Shown piece by piece: positions 26,074 to 35,484 of a stretch of DNA of 64,000 nt. The stretch is from Bacteroidota bacterium (GTDB lineage Bacteria > Bacteroidota > Bacteroidia > JACPRZ01). The stretch's first letter is position 1; each line of letters begins with the position of its first letter. Below the pieces are notes generated by a model. The model made no database searches and had not been told where the DNA came from. It saw nothing but the letters and a program-made list of their open reading frames with translations. Position numbers and translations under genes: made by a program. The stretch lies in assembly GCA_016193485.1 (NCBI GenBank), contig JACPRZ010000063.1, positions 192,156-256,155 of the forward strand, written 5' to 3'.

Positions 26074-26796
26074 TTATTGGGGATTGGTGTTTTGGATCCG
26101 GGATTTTATATATGGCACATACTGCTCAAGCCATGTATGTATCATTTTATCAGTGCCATTACTCGTAATAGTGCCCCCGGAAATTCCATCTACCTTATTT
26201 TCACCTGCAAAATCCGTCTTTATTCCTTTTTTTACAACGCGTACCGAAATAAAATTATTTTCTGTATCAAAAATTTTTTTCCCTTCAAATTGCTGTTGGA
26301 ATTTTTCGTAACTGCTGATTTCGGCTCCAAGTCCGGGTGTTTCGCCCTTATGGTCAAAATATGCTCCGTAAATGGTATTGAAGTCCTCACGAAGAGAAAT
26401 ATATCCCCAGATGGGGCCCCATAGGCCGGCTCCGTACATAGGTACAATGTAATATTTCCTGCCGTCATCTTCTGAATAAATATAAAGCGGCAGTTTTCTT
26501 TCATCGGGTTCCTTTTCCAATTCTTCTTTCAGGACTATACCAAATGGTTCGTTTTCTTCTATCGGATTTCCTCCATTATCAAGAACTATTCCTTTGATTT
26601 TTCCGCTATAAAGAGATTCAATTTCCTGCCTTCCCTCCGGTCGAAGGAGGACGGAACTAAGGATGTTTTTCTTTTTTTCAAGTGCAACATTGCCTTCTAT
26701 TGCGGGCCGCAATCCTTCTGATGCGAGAGCGAGCAAAACACCGGTAATTACGGTTATTGCCGCAGCGTAAAAAAAAGTATATGAATTAGAGTGCAT
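26074..26796 (-). CDS. nqrC: Na+-NQR subunit C, covalent FMN protein
   Basis: NqrC carries FMN bound through a phosphoester to threonine on the periplasmic side. One N-terminal helix (about 7-28) is followed by the soluble domain. The flavinylation motif reads SGGTIT, with T209 the predicted attachment residue (usual consensus SGAT). YGAGLWGPIWGYISL and ETPGLGAEI are conserved blocks. The flavin transferase ApbE needed for attachment is not in the window. The gene start ATG 26796 directly abuts the nqrB stop. Confidence 0.96.
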   Translation of the reverse strand: MHSNSYTFFYAAAITVITGVLLALASEGLRPAIEGNVALEKKKNILSSVLLRPEGRQEIESLYSGKIKGIVLDNGGNPIEENEPFGIVLKEELEKEPDERKLPLYIYSEDDGRKYYIVPMYGAGLWGPIWGYISLREDFNTIYGAYFDHKGETPGLGAEISSYEKFQQQFEGKKIFDTENNFISVRVVKKGIKTDFAGENKVDGISGGTITSNGTDKMIHTWLEQYVPYIKSRIQNTNPQ

Positions 26797-26797
26797 T

Positions 26798-27970
26798 TTA
26801 TCGGTCAGTTGAATTCCATCTTTTAACCCGCCTTGAGATATTCGATTGAATTACGTAATGGTCAATCAGGGGTGCAAAAACATTGAAAAACAAAATCGCA
26901 AGCATAACTCCTTCGGGATAAGCCGGATTAACCACACGCAAAATTACAGCGAAAACGCCAATAAGAAAACCGTAAATATATTTACCCGTATTGGTTTGTG
27001 CGGCAGTCACCGGGTCGGTAGCCATGAACACTGCGCCAAAGGCAAAGCCCCCTATGAGCCAGTGATAATAAGCCGGAAGGTTCATCGGGTGAGCCGGATT
27101 ACCGGCAGGGGCAATGTTGTTAAAGAAAAATCCCATTGCCAGTCCCCCGATGAACATAGAGAGCATAATGCGCCAACTTCCAATGCCCGTGACAAGCAAA
27201 ATAAGAGCGCCAATGGCAATGGCGATCTTTGATGTTTCACCGATGGATCCCTGAATTGTTCCGGTAATGAGATCGTTCAGGGGGGGGAGGTTGTGATAAT
27301 CGTAATCCAATACAGCCATGCTTGTCGCGCCAGAATAGCCGTTTATGATCTTCTGCCCTTCTCCAAGGGTTAAATCGTTCCACACTTCACCGGAAATCTG
27401 TGCCGGGTAGGCGAAGAAGATAAAGGCGCGGGCCAGCAGTGCCGGGTTCAGCACATTCATTCCCGTTCCGCCAAATGCTTCTTTGCCGAGGATTACTGCG
27501 AAAACGGTCGCTACAGCCACCATCCACAGCGGAATGGTAACCGGCATTACCAGCGGTATCAGCATCCCGGTAACGAGGAAACCTTCATTTACCGGGTGTC
27601 CGCGTTTTATGGCGAAAATAAATTCAACCGTAAGACCGCTGACATAGGATACAACGATGATGGGGAATATTTTTATCAAACCGAAAAAGAAATTTTCCCA
27701 TAATCCCGTTTCAACTCCTGTCACCCTGAAATGCTGATATCCCGTATTCCACATCCCGAAGAACAGGCATGGCATAAGCGCCAATATCACCACACTCATG
27801 GTGCGTTTTAAATCAACCGCATCGCGGATATGCGATCCCGTTTGGGTTGTTTCAGCAGGTGTGAATAAAAAAACATCAAACGCATTATATGCCGGCCAGA
27901 ACTTTTCAAACTTTCCGCCCTTCTCAAAATCGGGTTTGATTTTATCTAATATGTCACGTATAAATTTCAA
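26798..27970 (-). CDS. nqrB: Na+-NQR subunit B, covalent FMN and ubiquinone/menaquinone site
   Basis: The main membrane subunit, about ten helices in 390 aa. The flavinylation motif GYSGATSM places covalent FMN on T216. KRTMSVVILALMPCLFFGMWNTGYQ and GKEAFGGTGMNVLNPALLARAF are family blocks. The start codon is TTG at 27970, giving MKFIRDILDKIKPDFEKGGK, which matches the conserved NqrB N-terminus; no ATG is suitable. It follows nqrA after 151 bp that contain a small palindrome. Confidence 0.96.
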   Translation of the reverse strand: MKFIRDILDKIKPDFEKGGKFEKFWPAYNAFDVFLFTPAETTQTGSHIRDAVDLKRTMSVVILALMPCLFFGMWNTGYQHFRVTGVETGLWENFFFGLIKIFPIIVVSYVSGLTVEFIFAIKRGHPVNEGFLVTGMLIPLVMPVTIPLWMVAVATVFAVILGKEAFGGTGMNVLNPALLARAFIFFAYPAQISGEVWNDLTLGEGQKIINGYSGATSMAVLDYDYHNLPPLNDLITGTIQGSIGETSKIAIAIGALILLVTGIGSWRIMLSMFIGGLAMGFFFNNIAPAGNPAHPMNLPAYYHWLIGGFAFGAVFMATDPVTAAQTNTGKYIYGFLIGVFAVILRVVNPAYPEGVMLAILFFNVFAPLIDHYVIQSNISRRVKRWNSTDR

Positions 27971-28087
27971 GAATCAATTATTGTGAGTTAAGATGCTATT
28001 TTATTTTCACATTTTTATTTAACATATTATTAACAATGGGCATTTATTGGCATTCATAGGCATTGCAGGAATTATTCATCATTCGTA

Positions 28088-28107
28088 ATCCCGATAGCCA
28101 TCGGGAT
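28088..28107. repeat. ATCCCGAT / ATCGGGAT palindrome in the nqrA-nqrB gap
   Basis: atcccgatagccatcgggat is an 8-bp stem with a 4-base loop. T-richness follows on the plus strand, opposite to operon transcription, so it is not an operon terminator. The CCGAT/ATCGG word also occurs twice in rnpB. Confidence 0.75.
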
Positions 28108-28121
28108 CGTTTTTCGTTGAT

Positions 28122-29474
28122 TTACCCGCATTCTTTCCGCACATAATCCAACCCTTCCCTTACAATTTTCTGCAAGTTCATTTTTGATGTACAGGCAAAT
28201 TCGCACAGCGCAAAATCCTCAGGGTCCACTTCGTAAATACCGAGGTTCTCCATAAGTTCAAGGTCTTTGATCAGGATCGCTTTGATGAGGTGCTGCGGAT
28301 AGATATCCATCGGGAAAACATCTTCATACTGACCGGTCACCACAAATGGCCGGTCCTCCCCGTGCGTATTCGTATCCAGTTTATATTTTTTTCCCGGTAA
28401 AAGTGAACTGAAAAATGTCTTTGAAAAACTGAATTTATCGAAACCGGGCATCATCCATCCCATAAATTCCTGCCGGTCTCCCTCCGGCACCAGGGTTAAC
28501 TGGTCATCATAAAAACCGATCCATCCGCCAGGTGTTACGGTATGGCCTGTAAGCGCATTGCCGCTGATGAACCGCACCTCGAAAGAACTCCGATCCAACT
28601 CAGGCAGGTTGCGGATGCAGGCACCGCTGAAAATTTTAAAATATTTCCTGTTTTTTACCGAAGGACCCGTCAGCGCAATCAGTTTTGATGAATTATATCT
28701 CCCCTCAAGAAACAACCTGCCTATGGTCAGAACATGCTGCGCACTTAGATACCATACCTTTTCTCCTTTATTTATAGGATCAATATGATTGATCTGCACG
28801 CCAACATTCCCGGCAGGATGAGGTCCGCTGAAAAAATTGATTTGAGCGCCTGTTGTTTTGGTAAACACTTTTGAAGGCGTTGACCCGTGAGGAATATTCA
28901 GATGTACTTTCCCGCTTACGATTTTTGCCAGCGCATCAATACCCACCTGGAATTCTTCACCATGACCGTGAACTATAAAATCGTAATCAGGGGCAAGCGG
29001 GTTGGTATCAAAAGCGGAAATAAATATTGCTTTTGGCGGAGAACCGGGGTCGGCAATAACCGAATAAGGCCGCTGACGGATCACGGGCCAGATCCCGCTC
29101 TCAAGCAACTGATTTATGATTTCGTCAGTAGTAAATTGAACAGGGTTTCCTTTGCGGAACTCAACATGGCGGTTTTCCTTGTCGGGCAGGATAACAACTG
29201 AAAGGAGTTTTCTTTTTTCACCCCTTTTTATTTCAATGACTTCCCCGCTTACAGGAGCCGTAAATAGAATTTTTGGCTGCTCTTTATCATAAAAAAGAGG
29301 TGTTCCGGCAAGGACTTTATCGCCTTCTTTTACAAGCAGTTTAGGGGTCAGACCGTAAAAGTCGGATGGGTTCAGTGCATACGATTCGGCAAGAAGAGCG
29401 CTGACGCTGATTTTCTCTGCTTCCCCTTCAAGCGGGATGTTCAACCCTTTTTTTATCGAAATTATCTTCTGCAT
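28122..29474 (-). CDS. nqrA: Na+-NQR subunit A
   Basis: The peripheral cytoplasmic subunit of Na+-NQR, related to RnfC and implicated in quinone binding. MQKIISIKKGLNIPLEGEAE is the conserved N-terminus, so I place the start at 29474 and not at the upstream ATG 29570, which would add 32 unmatched residues. TAPVSGEVIEIKRGEKRKLLSV is the lipoyl-like block, and the C-terminus ends in CACTSKMNLQKIVREGLDYV-like sequence. At 450 aa it is full length. It heads the operon and is divergent from a giant adhesin gene. Confidence 0.96.
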   Translation of the reverse strand: MQKIISIKKGLNIPLEGEAEKISVSALLAESYALNPSDFYGLTPKLLVKEGDKVLAGTPLFYDKEQPKILFTAPVSGEVIEIKRGEKRKLLSVVILPDKENRHVEFRKGNPVQFTTDEIINQLLESGIWPVIRQRPYSVIADPGSPPKAIFISAFDTNPLAPDYDFIVHGHGEEFQVGIDALAKIVSGKVHLNIPHGSTPSKVFTKTTGAQINFFSGPHPAGNVGVQINHIDPINKGEKVWYLSAQHVLTIGRLFLEGRYNSSKLIALTGPSVKNRKYFKIFSGACIRNLPELDRSSFEVRFISGNALTGHTVTPGGWIGFYDDQLTLVPEGDRQEFMGWMMPGFDKFSFSKTFFSSLLPGKKYKLDTNTHGEDRPFVVTGQYEDVFPMDIYPQHLIKAILIKDLELMENLGIYEVDPEDFALCEFACTSKMNLQKIVREGLDYVRKECG

Positions 29475-29597
29475 GACAACCAATTCCAAACCTGTGAAGT
29501 ACCAGGGGGTATTATTATTAAAACAGGCGGCAAAGTCCCGCACACTAAGATTATGTGGGACATCTGTCATCCAAACAAGTCGAACTTATGTGCGGGG

Positions 29598-29629
29598 CAA
29601 AGGTAAGGGAGAATATTTGACATTACAAA
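29598..29629 (-). promoter_or_regulatory. Bacteroidota sigma-A-type promoter for nqrABCDEF
   Basis: On the minus strand, -33 TTTG (29629-29626), a 20-base spacer and -7 TACCTTTG (29605-29598) fit the Bacteroidota consensus TTTG-N19/20-TAnnTTTG. The predicted leader before nqrA is about 115 bases. It is the best-formed promoter in the window. Confidence 0.65.
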
Positions 29630-29673
29630 ATGAGAAAATTCAGGAAAATTCGTAACTTTACTGCCTTTTTAAA

Positions 29674-32600
29674 ATGTTAACATTCGTGAGATATTACCTT
29701 TTTATTATTATTTCAGGAATATTTTTATTACTTATTCCTTTTCATCAATCATCCTGCCAGGATACCCCTGACGCTATGGTCAGGGCTGACAGAATCGTCA
29801 GCCCTAAACCCCCCCTTGGCGCCTGCGCAAATAATTCAGGTCTTCTGAAAGACGGCAACAGTTCCCTCGGACAAACCTACAACAATGCAGCGTGCGGATT
29901 AAATTATGTGATGGCTTCACGCATGATAACTCAGCGATATGATTCATACACAACCACCGGCACCTACGGCTGCGGATTACCCTGCCCGAATTTTACAATA
30001 AGCGGACTCCCCGGATGTGCAGTGATTGAGCAGGCATACGTTTGGTTTATCGCTTCCTATGATTCCTATTCGGGCGTCAACGTAACTGTGACCAATCCCA
30101 TGGGGACACCGACAACGGTCGCTGCATCTATAATCGGGACCGGTGGGGATAAATGCTGGGGAGAATCCGGCACTCTTGTCGGTAGGGCCGCTGTTACTGC
30201 AGCAATATCCGGGAATGGAAACTACACTATCAATATCACCGGCATCAGTTACCAGTTTTCCAATGTGAACGGAATTGACGGAGCAACTTTATTTATCATC
30301 TACCGCGATCCGCTGGCAACGTACCAGGGAAACCTCATTGTTTATGACGGCAACGTAACAGGCATTGGAACTGCGTACAACTACAATATGGGAGGTTTTA
30401 ATGCCTGTGCCGCTTCCAGTTTGGCCAATGCTTTCCTGATTGTATCCGATATGCAGGATAATATAAACGGAGGACAACATCCCGGTACGGTGAACGGTGC
30501 CACTGCCAATTATCCTAATAACTTCTGGTGCATTGATTATACCACAACAACCGTTAATGCCGGGCAGACCAGTGCCGCTTACGGGGTTTCCGGCCTCGGC
30601 TCCGACTGCTGGACTCTGGGAGTTACGGCATTATATTTTCAAACAACTACCTGCACAACCTGCACGCCATCTCCTCCGGTTCCTTTAACCATCAATACCA
30701 GCCAGACAAATTCTTCATGTGGACTGAATAACGGTACTGCTACGGTTACATCGGTAACCGGTGGCACCCCCCCTTACACCTATTCATGGAATTCTTCACC
30801 CCCTCAGACCGCTTCGACCGCAACGGGACTTGGTGCGGGACAATATGACGTAATAGTACAGGACGCATCCGGCTGCAGCCGCGATACGGTTACGGTAAAC
30901 ATTGCTTCATCTACGGGAATGACTTTAACGGCAACCGATAATGATATTCTTTGCAATGGCATGGTAACGGGAACTGCCACGGCCAATGCTTCAGGCGGAG
31001 TTCTTCCCTACACCTACCAGTGGAGCAGCGGGCAATCGGTATCATCTCTTACAGGACTTTCTGCAGGAACGTACACGGTTTCGGTGAGCGATACCTCAAC
31101 CGCATGTTATCTTACCGCAACAGTCATCATAACGGAACCAAATCCATTCACTGCAGGAATACTGAACAGCGCTGATGCCACCTGCTCCGGAGTGAATGAC
31201 GGCAGCGCCACAGCCGATGCCGCAGGGGGGGTATCTCCCTATTCGTTTCAATGGGATGCCGGTACAGGCAACCAGGCAAATGCTACAGCCACCGGTCTTG
31301 TTGGCGGAACTTATTTTGTTACCGCAACGGACGCAAACGGTTGCACCGCACTGGCGACCATTACCATCACTACTCCCGGTGCAATATATGCCACGGCATC
31401 CGGAATTAATATTTCCTGCTTCGGAGGCGGCAACGGAACCGCCACCGCTGATGCAAGCGGGGGGGTAACACCTTATACCTACCTCTGGAGCAATTCTCAA
31501 AATACGCAATCCATCACAGGGTTGACTGCCGGAACCTATACTGTAACGATCACCGGAAATGATTGCTCCCCATCAGGTACTGAACTGGTTACAAACGATA
31601 ATTTCAGTGCAGGCAATACCGGCTTTTCAAGCGGGTACAGTTACTGTAATTCCAACGGCTGCCTTAACCCGGAAGGCACCTATGCGGTAGGATCCAATCC
31701 GAATTTTTTTCATGGCGCTTTTTACGGCAACGACCACACTACCGGTTCAGGGAATTTTATGGTCATCAACGGTTCAGGCACGCCAAATACCAATGTCTGG
31801 TGCCAGACAATCACCGTAACTCCCAATACTACCTATCTTTTTTCAACATGGGTGGCGACCATGGTGGTGGGGAGCCCGGCACAATTGCAATTTTCCATCA
31901 ACGGAGTGCCGCTCGGAAATATTTTTTCTGCGCCCAATTCGCAATATGTATGGATGCAGTTCTTTGAAAAATGGAATTCCGGTGCAAATACATCGGCTAC
32001 CATCTGCATCGTAAACCAGAACACAACCCTTGGAGGAAACGATTTCGGGATGGATGATATTTCCTTCCAGGCATGCATGGCTTCCTGCCAGGATGTCGCT
32101 TCAATCACTATTTCAGCACCGCCTGCACTTACTCAAATGGTTTCCGTTATTCCCGTAACCTGTTTCGGGAATAATAACGGATCAGCCACTGTAAATGTAT
32201 CCGGTGGAACTCCCGGATATTCATACCTGTGGGATGCATCTGCCGCAAGCCAGACAGGGTCTACGGCAACAGGACTCATAGCAGGAACCTATTCCGTCAC
32301 TTTTACCGATGCTAACGGGTGCTCTTCAACCACCACAGCAACGGTTACACAGCCGTCCCAACTTGTCGCTTCAATAACTGCTTCAACTAACGTAAATTGT
32401 TTTGGCGGCAATACCGGATCGGCAACCGTAACGGCAGGGGGGGGCACGGGGGTGTACTCTTACCTGTGGAATGATGCGAATCTCCAGGCAACCCCGGCAG
32501 CAACCGGACTGACGGCTGGAACTTATACCGTAGGCGTTGCCGATGCAAATACCTGCACAATAACCGCAACCGTAACTATCACTGAACCGCCACTGCTTGT

Positions 32601-34803
32601 ATCTCAAATCACCCAGATTACAAACGTAAGTTGCTTTGGCGGCATTGACGGAAGCGCAACCGTTACTGCCGGAGGGGGGGTGCCTGGATATTCTTATTTG
32701 TGGAGCAATGGAGAAACAACAGTTGGCAGTTCGCAATTGGCAATGGGCAATTATACGGTGACCGTAACAGATGTCAACGGATGCACCGCTGTTTCCATCG
32801 CCACAGTTACGCAACCTGCTTTGCTGACCGCAGTAATTACATCTTCAGCCAATCTATCCTGTTCCGGATTTAATGACGGTCTTGCTATTGTGACAGCCGG
32901 GGGCGGCATTACACCCTATTCTTACCTGTGGAACGATCCGCTGTCGCAGACCAATGACAGCGCGGTGAACCTATATGCCGGGAGTTATGTTGTTCAAGTC
33001 ACCGATAATAACAACTGCCTGGCATTCGCCAATGTAACGGTTACTCAACCGACTCCTCTTATATCTTTCATTACCGGGTCTTCTGATGTTACCTGTTTCG
33101 GATACAGCGATGGTAGCGCAACCGGTTCCGCAAGTGGTGGAACTCCACCGTACAATTATGTATGGAATGATGCTGCTGTTCAACTTACTCCGACAGCCAC
33201 CGGTCTGTCTGCCGATACTTTTATTGTCACGGTATTAGATTTAAACGGTTGTATAAATACCTCACAGGTCATCATCACCCAACCCCCCCTTCTTGTTTCA
33301 TCGGTCACATCTTCGTCTGATGTAACCTGCAACGGTTTTGCTAACGGATCCGTTACCATTACGGCATCAGGCGGTACGCCCGGTTATTCGTATCAATGGG
33401 ATGATCCTGCCGGACAGGTCACGCCAACCGCATCGGGTCTTGGTCCGGGAACCTTTACCGTAGCAGTAACCGATGCCAATAACTGCCTCTCAACTTCTTC
33501 GGGAACTATCACGGAACCCCCCCTGCTTGTTACAACTACCAGCAGCGATACTACCATTTGCATCGGGGGAACGGCCCTGATTGGAATTACCGCTTCCGGA
33601 GGAACCCCCCCCTATTCGTACATCTGGGACAACAGTTTACCGGATCAGACCAATCATATTGTCAATCCGGCATCCACAAATTCCTATACGGTTATCGTGC
33701 AGGATTTCAACCTATGCACTTCCACCGCACAAACGGTAACTGTTAATGTATATCCACCGCTGAATGTATGGTTTGACCCCGTTAATGAAATCTGTTTCGG
33801 TGAATCAACTACTATAACTGCAAATGCCATTGGCGGTAACACCAATTATACCTTTACATGGGATCAGGGCATAGGTTCTGCAGGAAACACGATTACCGTG
33901 ACTCCGCTGCAAACAACAACCTACTCCGTTACGGTAAATGACGGATGCGAAACCCCCCCTGCCAATGCTTCCGTAACGGTAATTGTAAATTCTCTTCCTG
34001 TAGTTAATTTCAATGATATTATCCCCGGCTGCGCACCGCTTACCGCTTATTTTACGGATCAATCCACAGTTATCGGTTCAAATATCGCTCAATGGACATG
34101 GGATTTCGGTGAATCACCAAATCCCGGTGAAGATATTTCTTCCGCTTCGGTATCGCATGTTTATTATTACCCGGGGACTTTTTCAATAACACTTACGGTT
34201 GTTTCCGGAAAGGGCTGCTCTCAGACGATTGTTAAACCCGGTCTGGTTATCGTTTACCCCCGGCCTATGGCCGGTTTTTATCCCAATCCGTCCATCACAT
34301 CCATACTTGCACCGGCAGTAAGTTTTCATGATCTTTCGTTTGTATTATCGGGGTCGGTTGACGAATGGTTCTGGGATTTTGACGACAATTCAACAAACAC
34401 CGGCAAAAAACAGGTACATACCTATTCGGATACCGGGCATTACGAAGTGAGTATGATCATTACAACCGACAAGGGATGCCGCGACACTGCCTATTTTACC
34501 GTAGTTATTCTTGGTGAGTTTGCTCTCTTTGCACCGTCAGCATTCACTCCAAACGGAGACGGGCTGAACGAGATTTTCCTTCCTAAGCATACCGGTGTAA
34601 ACGAATCCACCTATGAATTGCTGATCTATGACCGGTGGGGTGATATAATTTTCAGTACGACCGATGCATATAAGGGATGGGACGGAACCGCCAATGATGG
34701 TAACAACCTCGCGCAGCAGGATGTTTATGTTTGGATCATAAATACTAGGGATGTGAACAATGTAAAGCACCGGTTCATAGGGCATGTGGCGCTGGTGAAG
34801 TAG
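29674..34803 (+). CDS. Giant SprB/PKD adhesin with type-B T9SS sorting domain
   Basis: A 1709-aa secreted protein. A signal peptide (1-29) is followed by an N-terminal beta domain (about 50-330, DUF3344-like in feel), four SprB repeats (about 340-630; CxGxxDGSATxxASGGxxPYTYxW), a carbohydrate-binding-like domain (about 636-809, NDNFSAGNTGFSSGY to DDISFQAC), six more SprB repeats (about 813-1280), two Ig-like units, two PKD domains (about 1435-1620) and a gliding-motility type C-terminus (FAPSAFTPNGDGLNEIFLPK onward). It should be exported by T9SS and displayed as an adhesin or gliding track. No PorP/SprF partner gene follows, although type-B substrates usually have one. Palindromes are embedded at residues about 31-44, and a word repeat at about 1017-1027. 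Confidence 0.92.
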   Translation: MLTFVRYYLFIIISGIFLLLIPFHQSSCQDTPDAMVRADRIVSPKPPLGACANNSGLLKDGNSSLGQTYNNAACGLNYVMASRMITQRYDSYTTTGTYGCGLPCPNFTISGLPGCAVIEQAYVWFIASYDSYSGVNVTVTNPMGTPTTVAASIIGTGGDKCWGESGTLVGRAAVTAAISGNGNYTINITGISYQFSNVNGIDGATLFIIYRDPLATYQGNLIVYDGNVTGIGTAYNYNMGGFNACAASSLANAFLIVSDMQDNINGGQHPGTVNGATANYPNNFWCIDYTTTTVNAGQTSAAYGVSGLGSDCWTLGVTALYFQTTTCTTCTPSPPVPLTINTSQTNSSCGLNNGTATVTSVTGGTPPYTYSWNSSPPQTASTATGLGAGQYDVIVQDASGCSRDTVTVNIASSTGMTLTATDNDILCNGMVTGTATANASGGVLPYTYQWSSGQSVSSLTGLSAGTYTVSVSDTSTACYLTATVIITEPNPFTAGILNSADATCSGVNDGSATADAAGGVSPYSFQWDAGTGNQANATATGLVGGTYFVTATDANGCTALATITITTPGAIYATASGINISCFGGGNGTATADASGGVTPYTYLWSNSQNTQSITGLTAGTYTVTITGNDCSPSGTELVTNDNFSAGNTGFSSGYSYCNSNGCLNPEGTYAVGSNPNFFHGAFYGNDHTTGSGNFMVINGSGTPNTNVWCQTITVTPNTTYLFSTWVATMVVGSPAQLQFSINGVPLGNIFSAPNSQYVWMQFFEKWNSGANTSATICIVNQNTTLGGNDFGMDDISFQACMASCQDVASITISAPPALTQMVSVIPVTCFGNNNGSATVNVSGGTPGYSYLWDASAASQTGSTATGLIAGTYSVTFTDANGCSSTTTATVTQPSQLVASITASTNVNCFGGNTGSATVTAGGGTGVYSYLWNDANLQATPAATGLTAGTYTVGVADANTCTITATVTITEPPLLVSQITQITNVSCFGGIDGSATVTAGGGVPGYSYLWSNGETTVGSSQLAMGNYTVTVTDVNGCTAVSIATVTQPALLTAVITSSANLSCSGFNDGLAIVTAGGGITPYSYLWNDPLSQTNDSAVNLYAGSYVVQVTDNNNCLAFANVTVTQPTPLISFITGSSDVTCFGYSDGSATGSASGGTPPYNYVWNDAAVQLTPTATGLSADTFIVTVLDLNGCINTSQVIITQPPLLVSSVTSSSDVTCNGFANGSVTITASGGTPGYSYQWDDPAGQVTPTASGLGPGTFTVAVTDANNCLSTSSGTITEPPLLVTTTSSDTTICIGGTALIGITASGGTPPYSYIWDNSLPDQTNHIVNPASTNSYTVIVQDFNLCTSTAQTVTVNVYPPLNVWFDPVNEICFGESTTITANAIGGNTNYTFTWDQGIGSAGNTITVTPLQTTTYSVTVNDGCETPPANASVTVIVNSLPVVNFNDIIPGCAPLTAYFTDQSTVIGSNIAQWTWDFGESPNPGEDISSASVSHVYYYPGTFSITLTVVSGKGCSQTIVKPGLVIVYPRPMAGFYPNPSITSILAPAVSFHDLSFVLSGSVDEWFWDFDDNSTNTGKKQVHTYSDTGHYEVSMIITTDKGCRDTAYFTVVILGEFALFAPSAFTPNGDGLNEIFLPKHTGVNESTYELLIYDRWGDIIFSTTDAYKGWDGTANDGNNLAQQDVYVWIINTRDVNNVKHRFIGHVALVK
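29766..29805 (+). repeat. Two overlapping palindromes just after the signal peptide
   Basis: CCCTGAC gctatg GTCAGGG (29766-29785) and AGGGCTGAC agaatc GTCAGCCCT (29782-29805) share the central AGGG. They are read through in frame and encode about 14 residues next to the signal cleavage site. Both stems reappear in other palindromes (21411-21443 and 16220-16244). Confidence 0.85.
32721..32752 (+). repeat. ttggca word repeat inside an SprB unit
   Basis: agttggcagttcgcaattgg followed by caatgggcaatt forms quasi-tandem ttggcA/gTT words. They replace the usual ITGLxAGTYTVTV linker of the SprB unit with VGSSQLAMGNYTVTV, keeping the frame. Confidence 0.55.
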
Positions 34804-34846
34804 AAAAGGACTACCTGCAAATTGAAGATACCGCTTCTTAATTCAT

Positions 34847-34882
34847 CCATGAAAATCAAAAAGCCACTTTGGAATTTCATGG
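34847..34882. terminator. Possible hairpin between convergent adhesin and NUDIX genes
   Basis: ccatgaaa (34847-34854) pairs with tttcatgg (34875-34882) across a 20-base loop. A T-run lies about 20 bases further on the plus strand, too far for a classic intrinsic terminator. Confidence 0.3.
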
Positions 34883-34893
34883 TAAGATTATAT

Positions 34894-35367
34894 CTACCTA
34901 TATTTTTTTCTTATCATTTTTGCAACAATCTTATCAATCGGAAAAGTAACTTCATCCGGAAGGTTTTTGTCAATTTTCACCCAACGCAGTGATTGGGCGC
35001 CTTCCCTCAGGTTTTTAAAATCAAATTTTTTAACCGATACTCTGAACCTCGCAGGAGAAGCAAGCCGGATACGGTAATAAATGCTGATGATCTGCCTATC
35101 GGCATGAAATGCAGAGGGCTGGAAAAAATCAGTAGTATAATAGTGGCCAATAATTTCTATCTCCTGTCCAAGTTCCTCTATACATTCCCGTTTCAGACAA
35201 TCAATAGCGCCCTCCCCTAATTTCAATCCCCCTCCTGGAAATTTCGTAAACTTCATTCCGAATTCATATTCATCGGAAAGAAGCACTTCATTTCTTTTGT
35301 TAATGAGGATGCCGTAGACGCGGATGTTGAAGGCGGTTATTTGCGTAGAATGTCTATGATGAGGCAT
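34894..35367 (-). CDS. NUDIX hydrolase
   Basis: A 157-aa NUDIX-fold pyrophosphatase. The Nudix box reads GGGLKLGEGAIDCLKRE then CIEELGQE, fitting GX5EX7REUXEEXGU. The preceding segment FTKFPGGG and the N-terminal strand ITAFNIRVYGILINKRNEVLLSDE are typical. The substrate cannot be read from sequence; the family removes nucleoside diphosphates linked to other groups. It is convergent with the adhesin gene and preceded by about 120 bp of AT-rich sequence without a visible gene. Confidence 0.9.
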   Translation of the reverse strand: MPHHRHSTQITAFNIRVYGILINKRNEVLLSDEYEFGMKFTKFPGGGLKLGEGAIDCLKRECIEELGQEIEIIGHYYTTDFFQPSAFHADRQIISIYYRIRLASPARFRVSVKKFDFKNLREGAQSLRWVKIDKNLPDEVTFPIDKIVAKMIRKKYR

Positions 35368-35484
35368 ATCAGGAATTTTACTGCAAATAAAACAGAAAAA
35401 AACATCACGTAAAATTTAAAATTGAAGTTCAAATATTACGGGACGGGTTTTATGCCAAAATCAGGTAAATTCAGTATGGAATTT

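Noticed and set aside
31096-31509. 137-codon minus-strand frame inside the 1709-aa adhesin
   Set aside because: It is an antisense frame over SprB repeats with Gly/Cys-rich low-complexity translation and no start signals.
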